47,634 bases of DNA, taken from positions 1 to 47,634 of the forward strand of contig JAQGJX010000110.1 in NCBI GenBank assembly GCA_028290405.1. The letters run 5' to 3'. Positions within the stretch are counted from its first letter, which is position 1; each line of letters starts with the position of its first letter. The notes beneath the pieces are model-generated. The model made no database searches and was not told the DNA's origin. It worked only from the letters and a program-made list of their open reading frames with translations. This DNA comes from Hyphomicrobiales bacterium. GTDB lineage: Bacteria; Pseudomonadota; Alphaproteobacteria; Rhizobiales; Beijerinckiaceae. A program made the translations under genes and the position numbers. Shown here piece by piece: positions 16,747-25,767 of the stretch.

Positions 16747-17711
16747 CCTGCCCGTCGGCGGCGCAGGGTCTCGACCCAGCCCTGCGCCTCGCCGACGATG
16801 CCGCGCCGGAACAGCAGGATGCAGAGGATGAAGATGCCGCCGATGACCGCCTGAATGGGCAGGCCCGAATCGGCGAGGTAGTTCTCCAGCGTCACCACCA
16901 CCAGCGCGCCCACGAACGGCCCCAGCAGCGTGCCAAGACCGCCCAGAAGGGTCATGAGGATGACGCTGCCCGAGGTGGACCAGTGCACGTCCGTCAGCGT
17001 CGCCAGCTTGAACGCGATGGCCTTGTTGGCGCCCGCAAGGCCCACGAGCGCGGCGGACAGCACGAAGGCCTGCAGCTTGAAGCGGTTCGCCTCGAAGCCC
17101 AGCGAAATCGCCCGGGGTTCGTTGTCGCGGATGGCGCGCAGGATCTGCCCGAAGGTGGAATGCGTGATGCGGTGGATGAGCATCAACGCGCCCACGAAAA
17201 GGCAGAGCGTGGTGAAATAGAGCACCAGGGGATCGTCGAGGCTGAAGAGGCCCAGCACCTTGCCACGCGGAATCGCCGTGAGCCCGTCCTCAGCGCCCGT
17301 GAATGGCAGTTGCAGGGCGAGGAAGTAGATCATCTGCGCCAGCGCCAGCGTGATCATGGCGAAGTAGATGCCCTGGCGGCGGATGGAGATGTAGCCGAAG
17401 ACCGCCCCCAGCGCGGCGGACGCCATGACGCCGAGCGCGAGGCACGCCTCGAACGGCAGTCCCCAGACTTTCGCCGCGTGGCCGGCCACATAAGCCGCCG
17501 TGCCGAAATAGGCCGCATGGCCGAACGACAGCAGACCGCAGGAGCCGAGCAGAAGGTTGAACGCGCACGCGAACAGCGCGTAGCAGAGCACCTTGGTGAG
17601 GAACAGCGGATAGAACACGAACGGCGCGCCGACCAGCAGCACGGCTGCGGCCGCGATGGCCGCGAGAGTGACCGGATCGAACGAGGCGCGGGCGTCTTTC
17701 ATGGCGCTCAC
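16743..17711 (-). CDS. livM: branched-chain amino acid-type ABC transporter permease LivM
   Basis: A 322-residue inner-membrane permease with about eight to nine hydrophobic segments. LivM signatures include CYALFACAFNLLLGSCGLLSFGHAAYFG near residues 38-65 and the cytoplasmic coupling helix LRAIRDNEPRAISLGFEANRFKLQAF. It forms the translocation pore with LivH. The GTG at 17711 overlaps the livH stop (GTGA) and suggests translational coupling; ATG 17702 is an alternative start three codons in. It is the last gene of a livKGFHM operon and probably serves an aromatic or branched acid rather than amino acids, given the neighbouring CoA ligase. Confidence 0.92.
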   Translation of the reverse strand: MSAMKDARASFDPVTLAAIAAAAVLLVGAPFVFYPLFLTKVLCYALFACAFNLLLGSCGLLSFGHAAYFGTAAYVAGHAAKVWGLPFEACLALGVMASAALGAVFGYISIRRQGIYFAMITLALAQMIYFLALQLPFTGAEDGLTAIPRGKVLGLFSLDDPLVLYFTTLCLFVGALMLIHRITHSTFGQILRAIRDNEPRAISLGFEANRFKLQAFVLSAALVGLAGANKAIAFKLATLTDVHWSTSGSVILMTLLGGLGTLLGPFVGALVVVTLENYLADSGLPIQAVIGGIFILCILLFRRGIVGEAQGWVETLRRRRAG

Positions 17712-18577
17712 CGCTCCCGTCCAAAGAGGCCGGCCGGCTTGACCAGCAGAACCGCGATCATCACCACGAACACGACCATGTTTGAGCCCTGCGGGTAGAC
17801 CACCTTGGCGAGGCCCTCCAGCAGGCCAAGGCCGACGCTGGTGACGATGGAGCCGAGAATGGAGCCCATGCCGCCAATCACGATGATGGCGAAGACCACG
17901 ATGATGAGGTCCGCGCCCATGAGGGGGCTCACCGTGTAGATCGGCGCCGCCAGCACGCCCGCCGCGCCCGCCAGCGCGACGCCGACCCCGAAGCCGATGG
18001 TCATGAGCGCGGGCACGTTGACGCCGAAGGCGCGGGTGAGCGCCGGATTTTCCGTCGCGGCGCGCAGGGTGCGGCCCAGCGCGGTCTTTTCAATCGCGAA
18101 CCACGTGGCGAAGCAGATGACCAGCGAGGCCAGCACCACCCAGGCGCGGTACTTCGGCAGGTACATGAAGCCCAGATTGAATCCGCCCGCCAGTTCCGGC
18201 GGCACAGGATACGGCCGCCCGGCGGTCTGCATCCAATAGATGAACATGCCCTGCGTGAACATGAGCACGCCGAAGGTGAGCAGCAGCCCGTACATGTGAT
18301 CGAGCTTGTAGATGCGGCTGAGCAGGGTCTTCTCCACCGCCGCCCCGATGAGCCCCACGAGGATGGGCGACAGCAGGAGCGCGTAGAAGTATCCGATGCC
18401 GAGTTCCCGCAGCATGAGCCACGAGAACACCGCGCCCATCATGTAGAAGGCGCCCTGGGCGATGTTGGTGACGCCGAGAAGTCCGAAGATGATGGCGAGC
18501 CCGAGGCTCATCATGGCGTAAAAGGAGCCGTTGATGAGGCCGACGAGCAATTGGCCGAAGAGCGCCTGGGTCGACAT
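17708..18577 (-). CDS. livH: branched-chain amino acid-type ABC transporter permease LivH
   Basis: A 289-residue permease with eight predicted membrane segments. The LivH pattern is clear: GLINGSFYAMMSLGLAIIFGLLGVTNIAQG at the N-terminus, the coupling region TALGRTLRAATENPALTRAFG, and VSPLMGADLIIVVFAIIVIGGMGSILGSI near the end. It sits 6 bases downstream of livF and overlaps livM by 4 bases. Confidence 0.93.
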   Translation of the reverse strand: MSTQALFGQLLVGLINGSFYAMMSLGLAIIFGLLGVTNIAQGAFYMMGAVFSWLMLRELGIGYFYALLLSPILVGLIGAAVEKTLLSRIYKLDHMYGLLLTFGVLMFTQGMFIYWMQTAGRPYPVPPELAGGFNLGFMYLPKYRAWVVLASLVICFATWFAIEKTALGRTLRAATENPALTRAFGVNVPALMTIGFGVGVALAGAAGVLAAPIYTVSPLMGADLIIVVFAIIVIGGMGSILGSIVTSVGLGLLEGLAKVVYPQGSNMVVFVVMIAVLLVKPAGLFGRER

Positions 18578-18583
18578 GAGCGT

Positions 18584-19280
<697 letters not shown>

Positions 19281-19288
<8 letters not shown>

Positions 19289-20078
19289 GGTCCGTCCCCA
19301 CATAGGCCTCGATCACCGCCGGGTCCTTCGACACTTGCGCGTAGGTGCCCTCCGAGAGGATCTCGCCGCGCGCCAGCACCGTGATGCGGTCCGACAGGTC
19401 CGCCACCACGGACAGGTTATGCTCCACCATCAGCACGGTGCGGTCCTTGGCCACGCGGCGGATGAGGGCGGACGTGCGGTCCACGTCCTCATGCCCCATG
19501 CCCGCCATCGGCTCGTCGAGCAGCAGCAGTTCGGGATCGAGCGCCAGGGTCGTCGCCAGTTCCAGCGCGCGGCGGCGGCCATAGGGCAGCTCGGCCGCCT
19601 TGCGGTCGCGCGCGTCGTCCAGGCCCACGTCGGCGAGGAGTTCGCGGGCGCGGTCGTCGAGGCTGCGCAGCGTGCGGTCCGACTTCCAGAAGGCGAAGTT
19701 GTCGCCGCGGAACCGTTGCAGGGCGACGCGCACGTTGTCGAGCGCGCTCATGCTGGCGAAGACGGCGGAGATCTGGAAGGACCGCACCATGCCAAGCCGG
19801 GCGATGTCGCTGGGCGACTTGGCGGTGATGTCCTGCCCGTTGAACGTGATCCGGCCGGACGTGGGCTGGTGGAACTTCGTCACGAGATTGAACACGGTCG
19901 TCTTGCCGGCGCCGTTGGGGCCGATCAGCGCGTGAATCGTGCCGCGCTCGACATCGAGGTTGAGGTCGCGCACGGCGACGAAGCCCGCGAACGTCTTGCG
20001 CACGCCCTGCATCCGGAGAATAGGTTCGCGCACGCCCGTCTCGCCCCCCGCGTTGGCCGCCATGCAGTGATTGTCCAT
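19281..20078 (-). CDS. livG: branched-chain amino acid-type ABC transporter ATP-binding protein LivG
   Basis: A 265-residue ATPase with Walker A GPNGAGKTT, Walker B LLLLDEPMAGM and switch VEHN. The ABC signature has the LivG-type form ELPYGRRRALELA instead of LSGGQ, which is normal for this family although QQ is commoner than RR. The C-terminal extension EAYVGTDHD is the usual LivG tail. Either ATG 20078 or ATG 20063 could be the start; neither has a strong ribosome site. It is the second gene of the operon, separated from the receptor gene by a hairpin. Confidence 0.92.
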
Positions 20079-20085
20079 TGGCGTA

Positions 20086-20115
20086 TCCGCGCCGCGGCTG
20101 CGGCCCCGGCGCGGA
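20086..20115 (-). terminator. hairpin between livK and livG
   Basis: A perfect 9-bp stem (20086-20094 with 20107-20115, TCCGCGCCG and CGGCGCGGA) lies in the 60-base gap after the receptor gene, with no T run. Such structures after a transporter's binding-protein gene commonly reduce read-through or protect the upstream message so the receptor is made in excess. That role is inferred. Confidence 0.5.
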
Positions 20116-20138
20116 GACGTTTCAGAGGCCCGTGGGCG

Positions 20139-21350
20139 CTACTTCTTGAGCGCCGGGCAGGCGCCGTCCGACAGCGGCCGGAAGGCCTGGTCGCCCGGAA
20201 TGTCCTTCACGACCTTCAGCAGATCCCACTCGCCCTTGGACTCGGAGGGCTTCTTGATCTGCACCAGGTACACGTCGTGGACCATGCGGCCGTCTTCGCG
20301 CAGCGTGCCCGCGTTGGTGAAGGCGTCCTTGATGGGCGTCTTGCGCATCTGGGCGATCACCGTCTTGGGGTCGGTGGTGTTGGTGGCCTGCACGGCCTTC
20401 AGGTAGTTCAGCACCGCCGAATAGGTGCCGACCTGGAAGGTCGAGGGCGCGGTCTTCTTGCGGGCGATGAACTTGTCCATGAAGGCCTGCGCCTCCGGGC
20501 TGATGCCGGGATGCCAGGGCGTCACGTACATGCCGTCCTGCGCGATCTCGAGGCTCGCGCTCTTGATGGCGGGCAGCGAATCCATGCCCAGGGCGGCGAT
20601 CTTCATGCCCTGCGCGGTGAGGCCGAATTCCCTGGCGGCCTTGACGGAGTTGATGGCGTCGTCGCCGCCGTTGTTCATCGCCACCACGTCGGCCTTGGAG
20701 GCCTGGGCCTGCAGCACGAAGGACGAGAAGTCGGTGGAGCCCAGCGGCGCCTTCACGGAGCCGACGACCTCGCCGCCCGCAGCCTTCACGGCGCCGGAGA
20801 CCGCGCCTTCCAGCGCCGCGCCGAACGCGTAGTCGGCGGAGATGAAGAACCACTTCTTGCCCAGCTGCGGAACCGCCAGGCCGATGCCCTTGCCCATCTG
20901 GTAGGTGTCATAGACCCAATGCACCGAATTGTCGGGCGCGCACGCCTTTCCGGTGAAGTCGGCGGAACCGGCGCTGGTCAGCAGCACGGTCTTGTTCTTC
21001 GCCTTCGCGACGTCCAGCACGGCGAAGCCGACCGCGGAGTTCACGAGGTCGGTCACCGCGTCGACCTTGTCCACGTCGAACCAGCGGTTGGCGACCGAGA
21101 CGCCGACGTCGGGCTTGTTCTGGTGGTCGCCGGCGAGGATTTCAATCGTCGCGCCGTTGATCTTGCCGCCGAACTCCTCGGCCGCCATGCGGGCCGCTTC
21201 GACGGAGCCGGTGCCGGAATTCTGCTCGTAGCCGCCCGACAGGTCGGTGAGCACACCGATGCGGATGCGGCCGTTGGCGATTTCAGCCTGTGCGGACGAG
21301 GCCAGCAGCGCAGCGAATGCGGTGGCGCCCATCAATTTCCTGAACAGCAT
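20139..21350 (-). CDS. livK: Liv-type ABC transporter periplasmic substrate-binding protein
   Basis: A 403-residue receptor with a Sec signal peptide (LFRKLMGATAFAALLASSAQA, likely cut after AQA). The mature protein is a type I periplasmic binding fold (Peripla_BP_6): IRIGVLTDLSGGYEQNSGTGSVEAARMAAEEFGG, then DHQNKPDVGVSVANRW and FFISADYAFG. Receptors of this subgroup often bind aromatic acids rather than leucine, fitting the adjacent feruloyl-CoA synthase; that link is inferred. GGGAGG precedes the ATG. It leads the livKGFHM operon. Confidence 0.9.
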   Translation of the reverse strand: MLFRKLMGATAFAALLASSAQAEIANGRIRIGVLTDLSGGYEQNSGTGSVEAARMAAEEFGGKINGATIEILAGDHQNKPDVGVSVANRWFDVDKVDAVTDLVNSAVGFAVLDVAKAKNKTVLLTSAGSADFTGKACAPDNSVHWVYDTYQMGKGIGLAVPQLGKKWFFISADYAFGAALEGAVSGAVKAAGGEVVGSVKAPLGSTDFSSFVLQAQASKADVVAMNNGGDDAINSVKAAREFGLTAQGMKIAALGMDSLPAIKSASLEIAQDGMYVTPWHPGISPEAQAFMDKFIARKKTAPSTFQVGTYSAVLNYLKAVQATNTTDPKTVIAQMRKTPIKDAFTNAGTLREDGRMVHDVYLVQIKKPSESKGEWDLLKVVKDIPGDQAFRPLSDGACPALKK

Positions 21351-21399
21351 GTGCGTTCCCTCCCAGGAAGCGGCCGCGTTCCCTTGCAGCCAAGCGGGG

Positions 21400-21427
21400 A
21401 GAGTACCGGAGCAAGGGCGCTTGTCAA
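21400..21427 (-). promoter_or_regulatory. candidate sigma-70 promoter of the liv operon
   Basis: On the minus strand a perfect TTGACA (-35, 21427-21422) is followed after 16 bases by TACTCT (-10, 21405-21400), about 50 bases before the livK start. It occupies the short gap after the DUF2786 gene, which suggests the transporter has its own promoter. Confidence 0.45.
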
Positions 21428-21431
21428 TTAG

Positions 21432-22148
21432 TTATGAGGTATCACCATCCGGCCCGATATCCACCCGGGCCGCCGCGGCGCCTCCGGCGTCGTAGGCGGG
21501 CGGCGACACCACGCGGGCGGGCCGGCGCACGGTGCGCAGCGCGAGATCGAGCTTGCGCATTTCCGCCTCGACCCGCGCGGACTTCATGACAACGAGGCCG
21601 CGCGAATCCCCGCCCCGCCCCCGTTCGCGCGCGGCCTTGGCGGCCGTCAGCCGGTCGGCGATGGACGCCGCCATGCCCAGCGCAAAGGAAGCGTTCGCCA
21701 TATGACGGTCCTGATGGCGCACGCGCTGATACTCCGCGCTGGTCTTGTAGCGCCCCAGTTCCGTCCGGATGGCGGCGTCGATCACACCCGCCAGGCAGTG
21801 CGCCGCCTCCGCGTCCGCGCTCAGTCCGAAGAAGACGAAGGCGATCTCCCCGTCCGGCTGCTTTTCGCGCCACACCCGGCAATCGCAGAAGGCCGCCACG
21901 GCGCCGACGCACACGTCCAGCGGAATGCGCTTGCGGCCCTGCGTGCGGTACGCGCGCCGCTCGCACAGCGCCTCCCGCAGCGCCGCGTCGCCCAGCGTGA
22001 GGTCGTGACGGTCCAGCAACTCCGCCACCTTGGCGACCGCCAGCAGCGCCTCGGCCTGCGTGCAGCCGTTTTCGACCGTTTTGGCGCGCAACGCCTGAAT
22101 GCGGCGCGCGAGGGCGTCGAGCGCGGACGGGTCCAGGAGTCCTTTCAT
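21432..22148 (-). CDS. DUF2786-domain protein
   Basis: A 238-residue protein. Residues about 8-50 fit DUF2786 (ALARRIQALRAKTVENGCTQAEALLAVAKVAELLDRHDL), a short helical domain. The following region (about 75-190) resembles the DUF7168-like domain that accompanies it, with AAFCDCRVW and the HCLAGVIDAAIRTEL helix. The function is unknown; relatives are found in phages and on chromosomes. It begins 6 bases after the acyl-CoA dehydrogenase stop without a strong ribosome site, so it is probably coupled to that gene. The metabolic connection is unexplained. Confidence 0.75.
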   Translation of the reverse strand: MKGLLDPSALDALARRIQALRAKTVENGCTQAEALLAVAKVAELLDRHDLTLGDAALREALCERRAYRTQGRKRIPLDVCVGAVAAFCDCRVWREKQPDGEIAFVFFGLSADAEAAHCLAGVIDAAIRTELGRYKTSAEYQRVRHQDRHMANASFALGMAASIADRLTAAKAARERGRGGDSRGLVVMKSARVEAEMRKLDLALRTVRRPARVVSPPAYDAGGAAAARVDIGPDGDTS

Positions 22149-22154
22149 GCGCTG

Positions 22155-23309
22155 TCAGTAGGACCGCGGCAGGCCGAGCGTGTGCTCCGCCACATAGGAG
22201 AGGATGAGGTTCGTGGACACCGGCGCCACCTGGTACAGGCGCGTTTCGCGGAACTTGCGCTCGACGTCGTACTCGCTCGCGAAACCAAAGCCCCCGTGGG
22301 TCTGCACGCACATGTTGGCGGCCTCCCACGAGGCGTCGGCGGCGAGCATCTTGGCGAGGTTCGCCTCCGTGCCGCAATCCAGCCCCGCCTCGAACCGGCG
22401 GGCGGCGTCGCGCACCATCAGGTCGGCGGCGCGCATGGACGCATAGGCCTTGGCGATCGGGAATTGCACACCCTGGTTGCGCCCGATCGGCTGACCGAAC
22501 ACGGAGCGCTCCTGCGCGTAGGCGGTGGCCTTCTCGATGAACCATTTGGCGTCGCCCACGCATTCGGCTGCGATGAGGATGCGCTCGGCGTTCATGCCGG
22601 AGAGGATGTAGCGGAACCCCTTGCCTTCCTCGCCGATGAGGTTTTCGCACGGCACGCGCACGTCGCTGAAGAACACTTCCGTGGTGGCGTGATTCATCAT
22701 CGTGCGGATGGGCCGGATGCTGACGCCCTCCGCGTGGCGCAAATCGAGCACCAGCACCGAGAGCCCGTCCGTTCGCTTGGCGGCGGCCTCGCGCGGGCTG
22801 GTGCGGGCCAGCACCAGCATCAGGTCGGAATGGAGCGCCCGGCTGGTCCATATCTTCTGGCCGTTGAGGACGTAATGGTCGCCCTCCCGGCGCGCGCTGG
22901 TGCGGATGGCGGTCGTGTCCGACCCGCTCGCGGGCTCGGTGACCCCGAAGGCCTGCAGGCGCAACTCGCCGCGCGCGATGGCGGGCAGCCAGCGCTCTTT
23001 CTGCGCGTCGCTTCCGTGCCGCAGCAGCGTGCCCATGATGTACATTTGCGCATGGCAGGCCGCGCCGTTGCCGCCCGAGCGCTGGATTTCCTCCAGTATG
23101 GCGGCGGCGGCCGACAGGCTCAGCCCCGAGCCGCCGTACGCCTCGGGAATCAGCGCCGCCAGAAAGCCCGATTGGGTGAGCGCGGACACGAACGCCTGCG
23201 GGTAGGCGTTCCGCTCGTCCATCCGCCGCCAGTATTCGCCCGGAAAATCCGCGCACAGGCGCGCCACCGAGGCGCGCACGTCGGCGAAGTCGTCGTCTGC
23301 CGGCGCCAT
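22155..23309 (-). CDS. acyl-CoA dehydrogenase
   Basis: A 384-residue flavoenzyme of the acyl-CoA dehydrogenase fold. Motifs: FGVTEPASGSD (FAD and substrate site), KIWTSRALHSD, RILIAAECVGDAKWF, YAQERSVFGQPIG and THGGFGFASEYDVERKFRE. It introduces a 2,3-double bond in an acyl-CoA and passes electrons to ETF. The YEGT motif that often carries the catalytic Glu reads YQVA (in LYQVAPVSTN), typical of the branch ending in LGLPRSY, so the base must be elsewhere. AGGGGAA precedes ATG 23309, 2 bases after the stop of the lipocalin-like gene. Confidence 0.9.
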   Translation of the reverse strand: MAPADDDFADVRASVARLCADFPGEYWRRMDERNAYPQAFVSALTQSGFLAALIPEAYGGSGLSLSAAAAILEEIQRSGGNGAACHAQMYIMGTLLRHGSDAQKERWLPAIARGELRLQAFGVTEPASGSDTTAIRTSARREGDHYVLNGQKIWTSRALHSDLMLVLARTSPREAAAKRTDGLSVLVLDLRHAEGVSIRPIRTMMNHATTEVFFSDVRVPCENLIGEEGKGFRYILSGMNAERILIAAECVGDAKWFIEKATAYAQERSVFGQPIGRNQGVQFPIAKAYASMRAADLMVRDAARRFEAGLDCGTEANLAKMLAADASWEAANMCVQTHGGFGFASEYDVERKFRETRLYQVAPVSTNLILSYVAEHTLGLPRSY

Positions 23310-23311
23310 GC

Positions 23312-23782
23312 CTATTCCCCTGCGCCCGTGCGGGGCGCCACGCGCTCGAAGACCAGGCGGTGGATGCTGCGCTTGCCGCTCAGCGGATTTACGATCTCGG
23401 GCGTGGAGACGTGCAGCCGGTCGCCCTCGAGACGCCAGTAGCGTGTCTGCTCGGTGCCGGTCCACGACTGGTTCCAGCTCACGTCCACGTCGTAGATCAC
23501 CTCGTCGCCGTCGACGCGATACCAGCCCGCATAGCCGATCATGGAACGGAACAGCGCCTCGGCCTCCTGCGCGGTGGGCACGGGGCCAGCGGGGGCGCGC
23601 CGCTGCGAATCGACCGTGAAGTTCACCATGCGGCCGTCCGCCCCGAAGGTGATGTAGCCGTTGGGCGCGGAACTGAGGTTCGTGCGGGCGCCTTCGCTGG
23701 AGCCCACCTCCTCCACCACGCCCGACATCTGCTTCCAGGTGCCCACCAATCGTGCGGCGTCGCTCGTGCGGCCTTCAGCCAT
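23312..23782 (-). CDS. lipocalin-like domain protein
   Basis: A 156-residue protein matching the lipocalin-like domain family PF13924: LVGTWKQMSGVVEE at the start, GYITFGADGRMVNF, a helix YAGWYRVDGDEV, and strands with SWNQSWTGTEQTRYWRLEGDRLHV. The fold is a small beta barrel that may hold a hydrophobic ligand; relatives occur in natural-product and catabolic clusters without a defined reaction. GGGAGGAAAAG gives an excellent ribosome site for ATG 23782. It leads an operon with the acyl-CoA dehydrogenase and DUF2786 genes and diverges from the SDR gene. Confidence 0.85.
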   Translation of the reverse strand: MAEGRTSDAARLVGTWKQMSGVVEEVGSSEGARTNLSSAPNGYITFGADGRMVNFTVDSQRRAPAGPVPTAQEAEALFRSMIGYAGWYRVDGDEVIYDVDVSWNQSWTGTEQTRYWRLEGDRLHVSTPEIVNPLSGKRSIHRLVFERVAPRTGAGE

Positions 23783-23845
23783 CTCTTTTCCTCCCGTGGA
23801 TTTCCTGTAGCCTGAGGATGCGCAACGACGCGGGAGGAGTCTACC

Positions 23846-24643
23846 ATGGATCTCGGATTGGCCCGGAAGCGGGTCCTGATCACGGGCGGGTCGCAGGGCA
23901 TTGGCTACGCCGTAGCCCAGGGTTTCATGGCGGAGGGCTGCGACGTGACGCTGGTCGCGCGGGACGAAGCCAAACTGGCGAAAGCGGTCGCGGAGCTGTC
24001 CGCGCAGGGCGCCGGCAAGGTGGATGGCCGCTCCATCGATCTCTCGAAGCGCGGGGCCGCCGAAGAGCTCGCCGCCGCCTATCCCGACACCGACATCCTG
24101 GTGAACAACGCGGGCGCGATCCCCATCGGGGACATTTTCGAGGTCGACGAAGACCGCTGGCGCGAGGCCTGGGACCTGAAGGTCTTCGGCTACATCAACC
24201 TGACGCGCGCCATGTTCGCGCGCATGAAGGGCGAGCGGAAGGACCCCGCCGCCAAGGTCATCCTCAACATCATGGGCACCGGCGCCGACAAGCCGCAATG
24301 GCGCTACGCCTGCGGCACGCCCGCCAACATCGCCCTCGTGGGGCTGACGCGCGCGCTGGGCGGCCGCAGCCTCGATCATGGCGTGCGCGTCGTGGGCGTC
24401 AGTCCGGGCGCGGTGGAGACCGAGCGCTGGCGCGGCATCCACCAGAAGCGCGCCGAGGAAAAGTTCGGCGACAAATCGCGCTGGCGCGAGGGGCTGAACC
24501 AGGACCAGCCGCTGGGCCGCGCCGCCCAGCCCGAGGAGGTCGCCAACGTGGTGGTGTTCCTCGCGTCCGACAGGGCGAGCTGGGTGTGCGGCGAAACCGT
24601 CACGGTCGACGGCGGGCGGCTCACGCGCGAAAACTGGTTCTAG
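23846..24643 (+). CDS. short-chain dehydrogenase/reductase with altered active site
   Basis: A 265-residue Rossmann-fold protein with the SDR cofactor motif GGSQGIG (14-20), a D at the NAD-site turn (SIDLS), NNAGAI (88-92) and the C-terminal TVDGG. The tetrad N-S-Y-K is mostly lost: the usual Asn is near D110, the Ser position is G144/T145 in NIMGTG, Y154 is kept (RYACGT) and the Lys is T158. Oxidoreductase activity by the normal mechanism is therefore unlikely unless other residues substitute. GGGAGGAG precedes the ATG. It diverges from the lipocalin-like operon over 63 bases and precedes a Bug receptor. Confidence 0.85.
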   Translation: MDLGLARKRVLITGGSQGIGYAVAQGFMAEGCDVTLVARDEAKLAKAVAELSAQGAGKVDGRSIDLSKRGAAEELAAAYPDTDILVNNAGAIPIGDIFEVDEDRWREAWDLKVFGYINLTRAMFARMKGERKDPAAKVILNIMGTGADKPQWRYACGTPANIALVGLTRALGGRSLDHGVRVVGVSPGAVETERWRGIHQKRAEEKFGDKSRWREGLNQDQPLGRAAQPEEVANVVVFLASDRASWVCGETVTVDGGRLTRENWF

Positions 24644-24652
24644 GACAAGAAA

Positions 24653-24677
24653 CGTCCGCGCCCCAGAAGCGCGGACG
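24653..24677 (+). terminator. hairpin between SDR and Bug genes
   Basis: A perfect 9-bp stem (24653-24661 with 24669-24677, CGTCCGCGC and GCGCGGACG) and a 7-nt loop follow the SDR stop by 10 bases. No T run follows, so it may attenuate rather than fully end transcription. Confidence 0.45.
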
Positions 24678-24742
24678 ACGTCAAGACACGCAGGCAGGAA
24701 ACGACGCCCAACGACAAGAACCAATTCCCGGAGGGACCACCC

Positions 24743-25717
24743 ATGACGTTCAGAGCATGTCTACTTGCAGCAATGGCGGCCTTCTCGCTCAGCGCCTCGA
24801 CGGCTGGCGCGCAGGATTATCCCACGCGGTCCATCAAGGTCATCCTTCCCGTCCCTCCAGGCTCGCTGACGGACGTGATCGCACGGCGCATCGGCCTTGA
24901 GGCCGCCGGCAAGCTCGGACAGGCATGGGTGATGGAGAACAAGCCCGGCTCCAACTTCCTGCCCGCCGCGCAGGCCTGCAAGACCTCGCGGCCGGACGGC
25001 TACACGCTGTGCGTCTTCACGACCTCGACGCTGACGTTCAATCCCTACCTGATCGACGATCTGCCGTACGACGCCGAAAAGGACTTCCGGCCGATCATCA
25101 ACCTTGGGGCGCTGACGGGCGGCCTGGTGGCGTCGCCGAAGCTCGGCATGGCGGATTTCAAGCAATTGCAGGAGTTGGCCGTCGCCAAGCCCGGAACGCT
25201 GTTCTTCGGCACCTACGGCCCGGCCAGCAGCGCCAACGTCTTTCGCCGGTATCTCGCCGACAAGTGGAAGACCACGATGCCGGAGGTGACCTACAAGGGC
25301 GCCAACGAACTCGTCTCCGCGCTGATCGCCGGCGAAATCCAGTTGACCTGGACGGCGCTGGGCAACTGGGCCGAGAACCCCAACGACAGCAAGGGCAAGA
25401 TCCTCGTCTCCGACGGCTCGAAGCGCGCCCCGAAGATCCCCGACGTTCCCACCTATCCGGAGGCGGGCCTCGGCGATTATCCCATCCGCACATGGATGGG
25501 CCTTTTCGCCCCGGCGGGCACGCCGGACGCGATCGTCGACCAGGTGAACAAGGTCGTCGCCGAGGTCCTGCGGGACCCCAAGGTGGTGGACTTCCTGAGC
25601 AGCCAGATCATCGAGGCGCAGGTGTCGAGCCCGGCCGAGTTCAGCGCTTTCATCGCCCGCGAGCGCGAGGCGACTGGGCAGATGCTGCGCAAGTTCAACA
25701 TCCCCAAGATCAACTAG
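24743..25717 (+). CDS. Bug/TctC-family periplasmic receptor
   Basis: A 324-residue receptor with a Sec signal peptide (FRACLLAAMAAFSLSASTAGA, cut near AGA-QDYP). The mature part is a canonical Bug protein: QDYPTRSIKVILPVPPGS, WVMENKPGSN, SRPDGYTL, KDFRPI and the KIPDVPTYPEAG segment that lines the ligand cleft. GGAGGGA precedes the ATG. It follows the SDR gene by 99 bases and ends at a strong hairpin shared with a convergent Bug gene. The ligand is unknown. Confidence 0.93.
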   Translation: MTFRACLLAAMAAFSLSASTAGAQDYPTRSIKVILPVPPGSLTDVIARRIGLEAAGKLGQAWVMENKPGSNFLPAAQACKTSRPDGYTLCVFTTSTLTFNPYLIDDLPYDAEKDFRPIINLGALTGGLVASPKLGMADFKQLQELAVAKPGTLFFGTYGPASSANVFRRYLADKWKTTMPEVTYKGANELVSALIAGEIQLTWTALGNWAENPNDSKGKILVSDGSKRAPKIPDVPTYPEAGLGDYPIRTWMGLFAPAGTPDAIVDQVNKVVAEVLRDPKVVDFLSSQIIEAQVSSPAEFSAFIAREREATGQMLRKFNIPKIN

Positions 25718-25726
25718 ACGACAGGA

Positions 25727-25766
25727 CGCGCACGGCGGGCCCGCGCGACGCGGCCCGCCGTGCGCG
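25727..25766. terminator. 15-bp hairpin between two convergent Bug genes
   Basis: A perfect 15-bp GC-rich stem (25727-25741 with 25752-25766) encloses a 10-nt loop in the 50-base gap between the stops of two convergent receptor genes. There is no T tract. Its position suggests a shared 3' end structure for both messages. Confidence 0.65.
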
Positions 25767-25767
25767 C

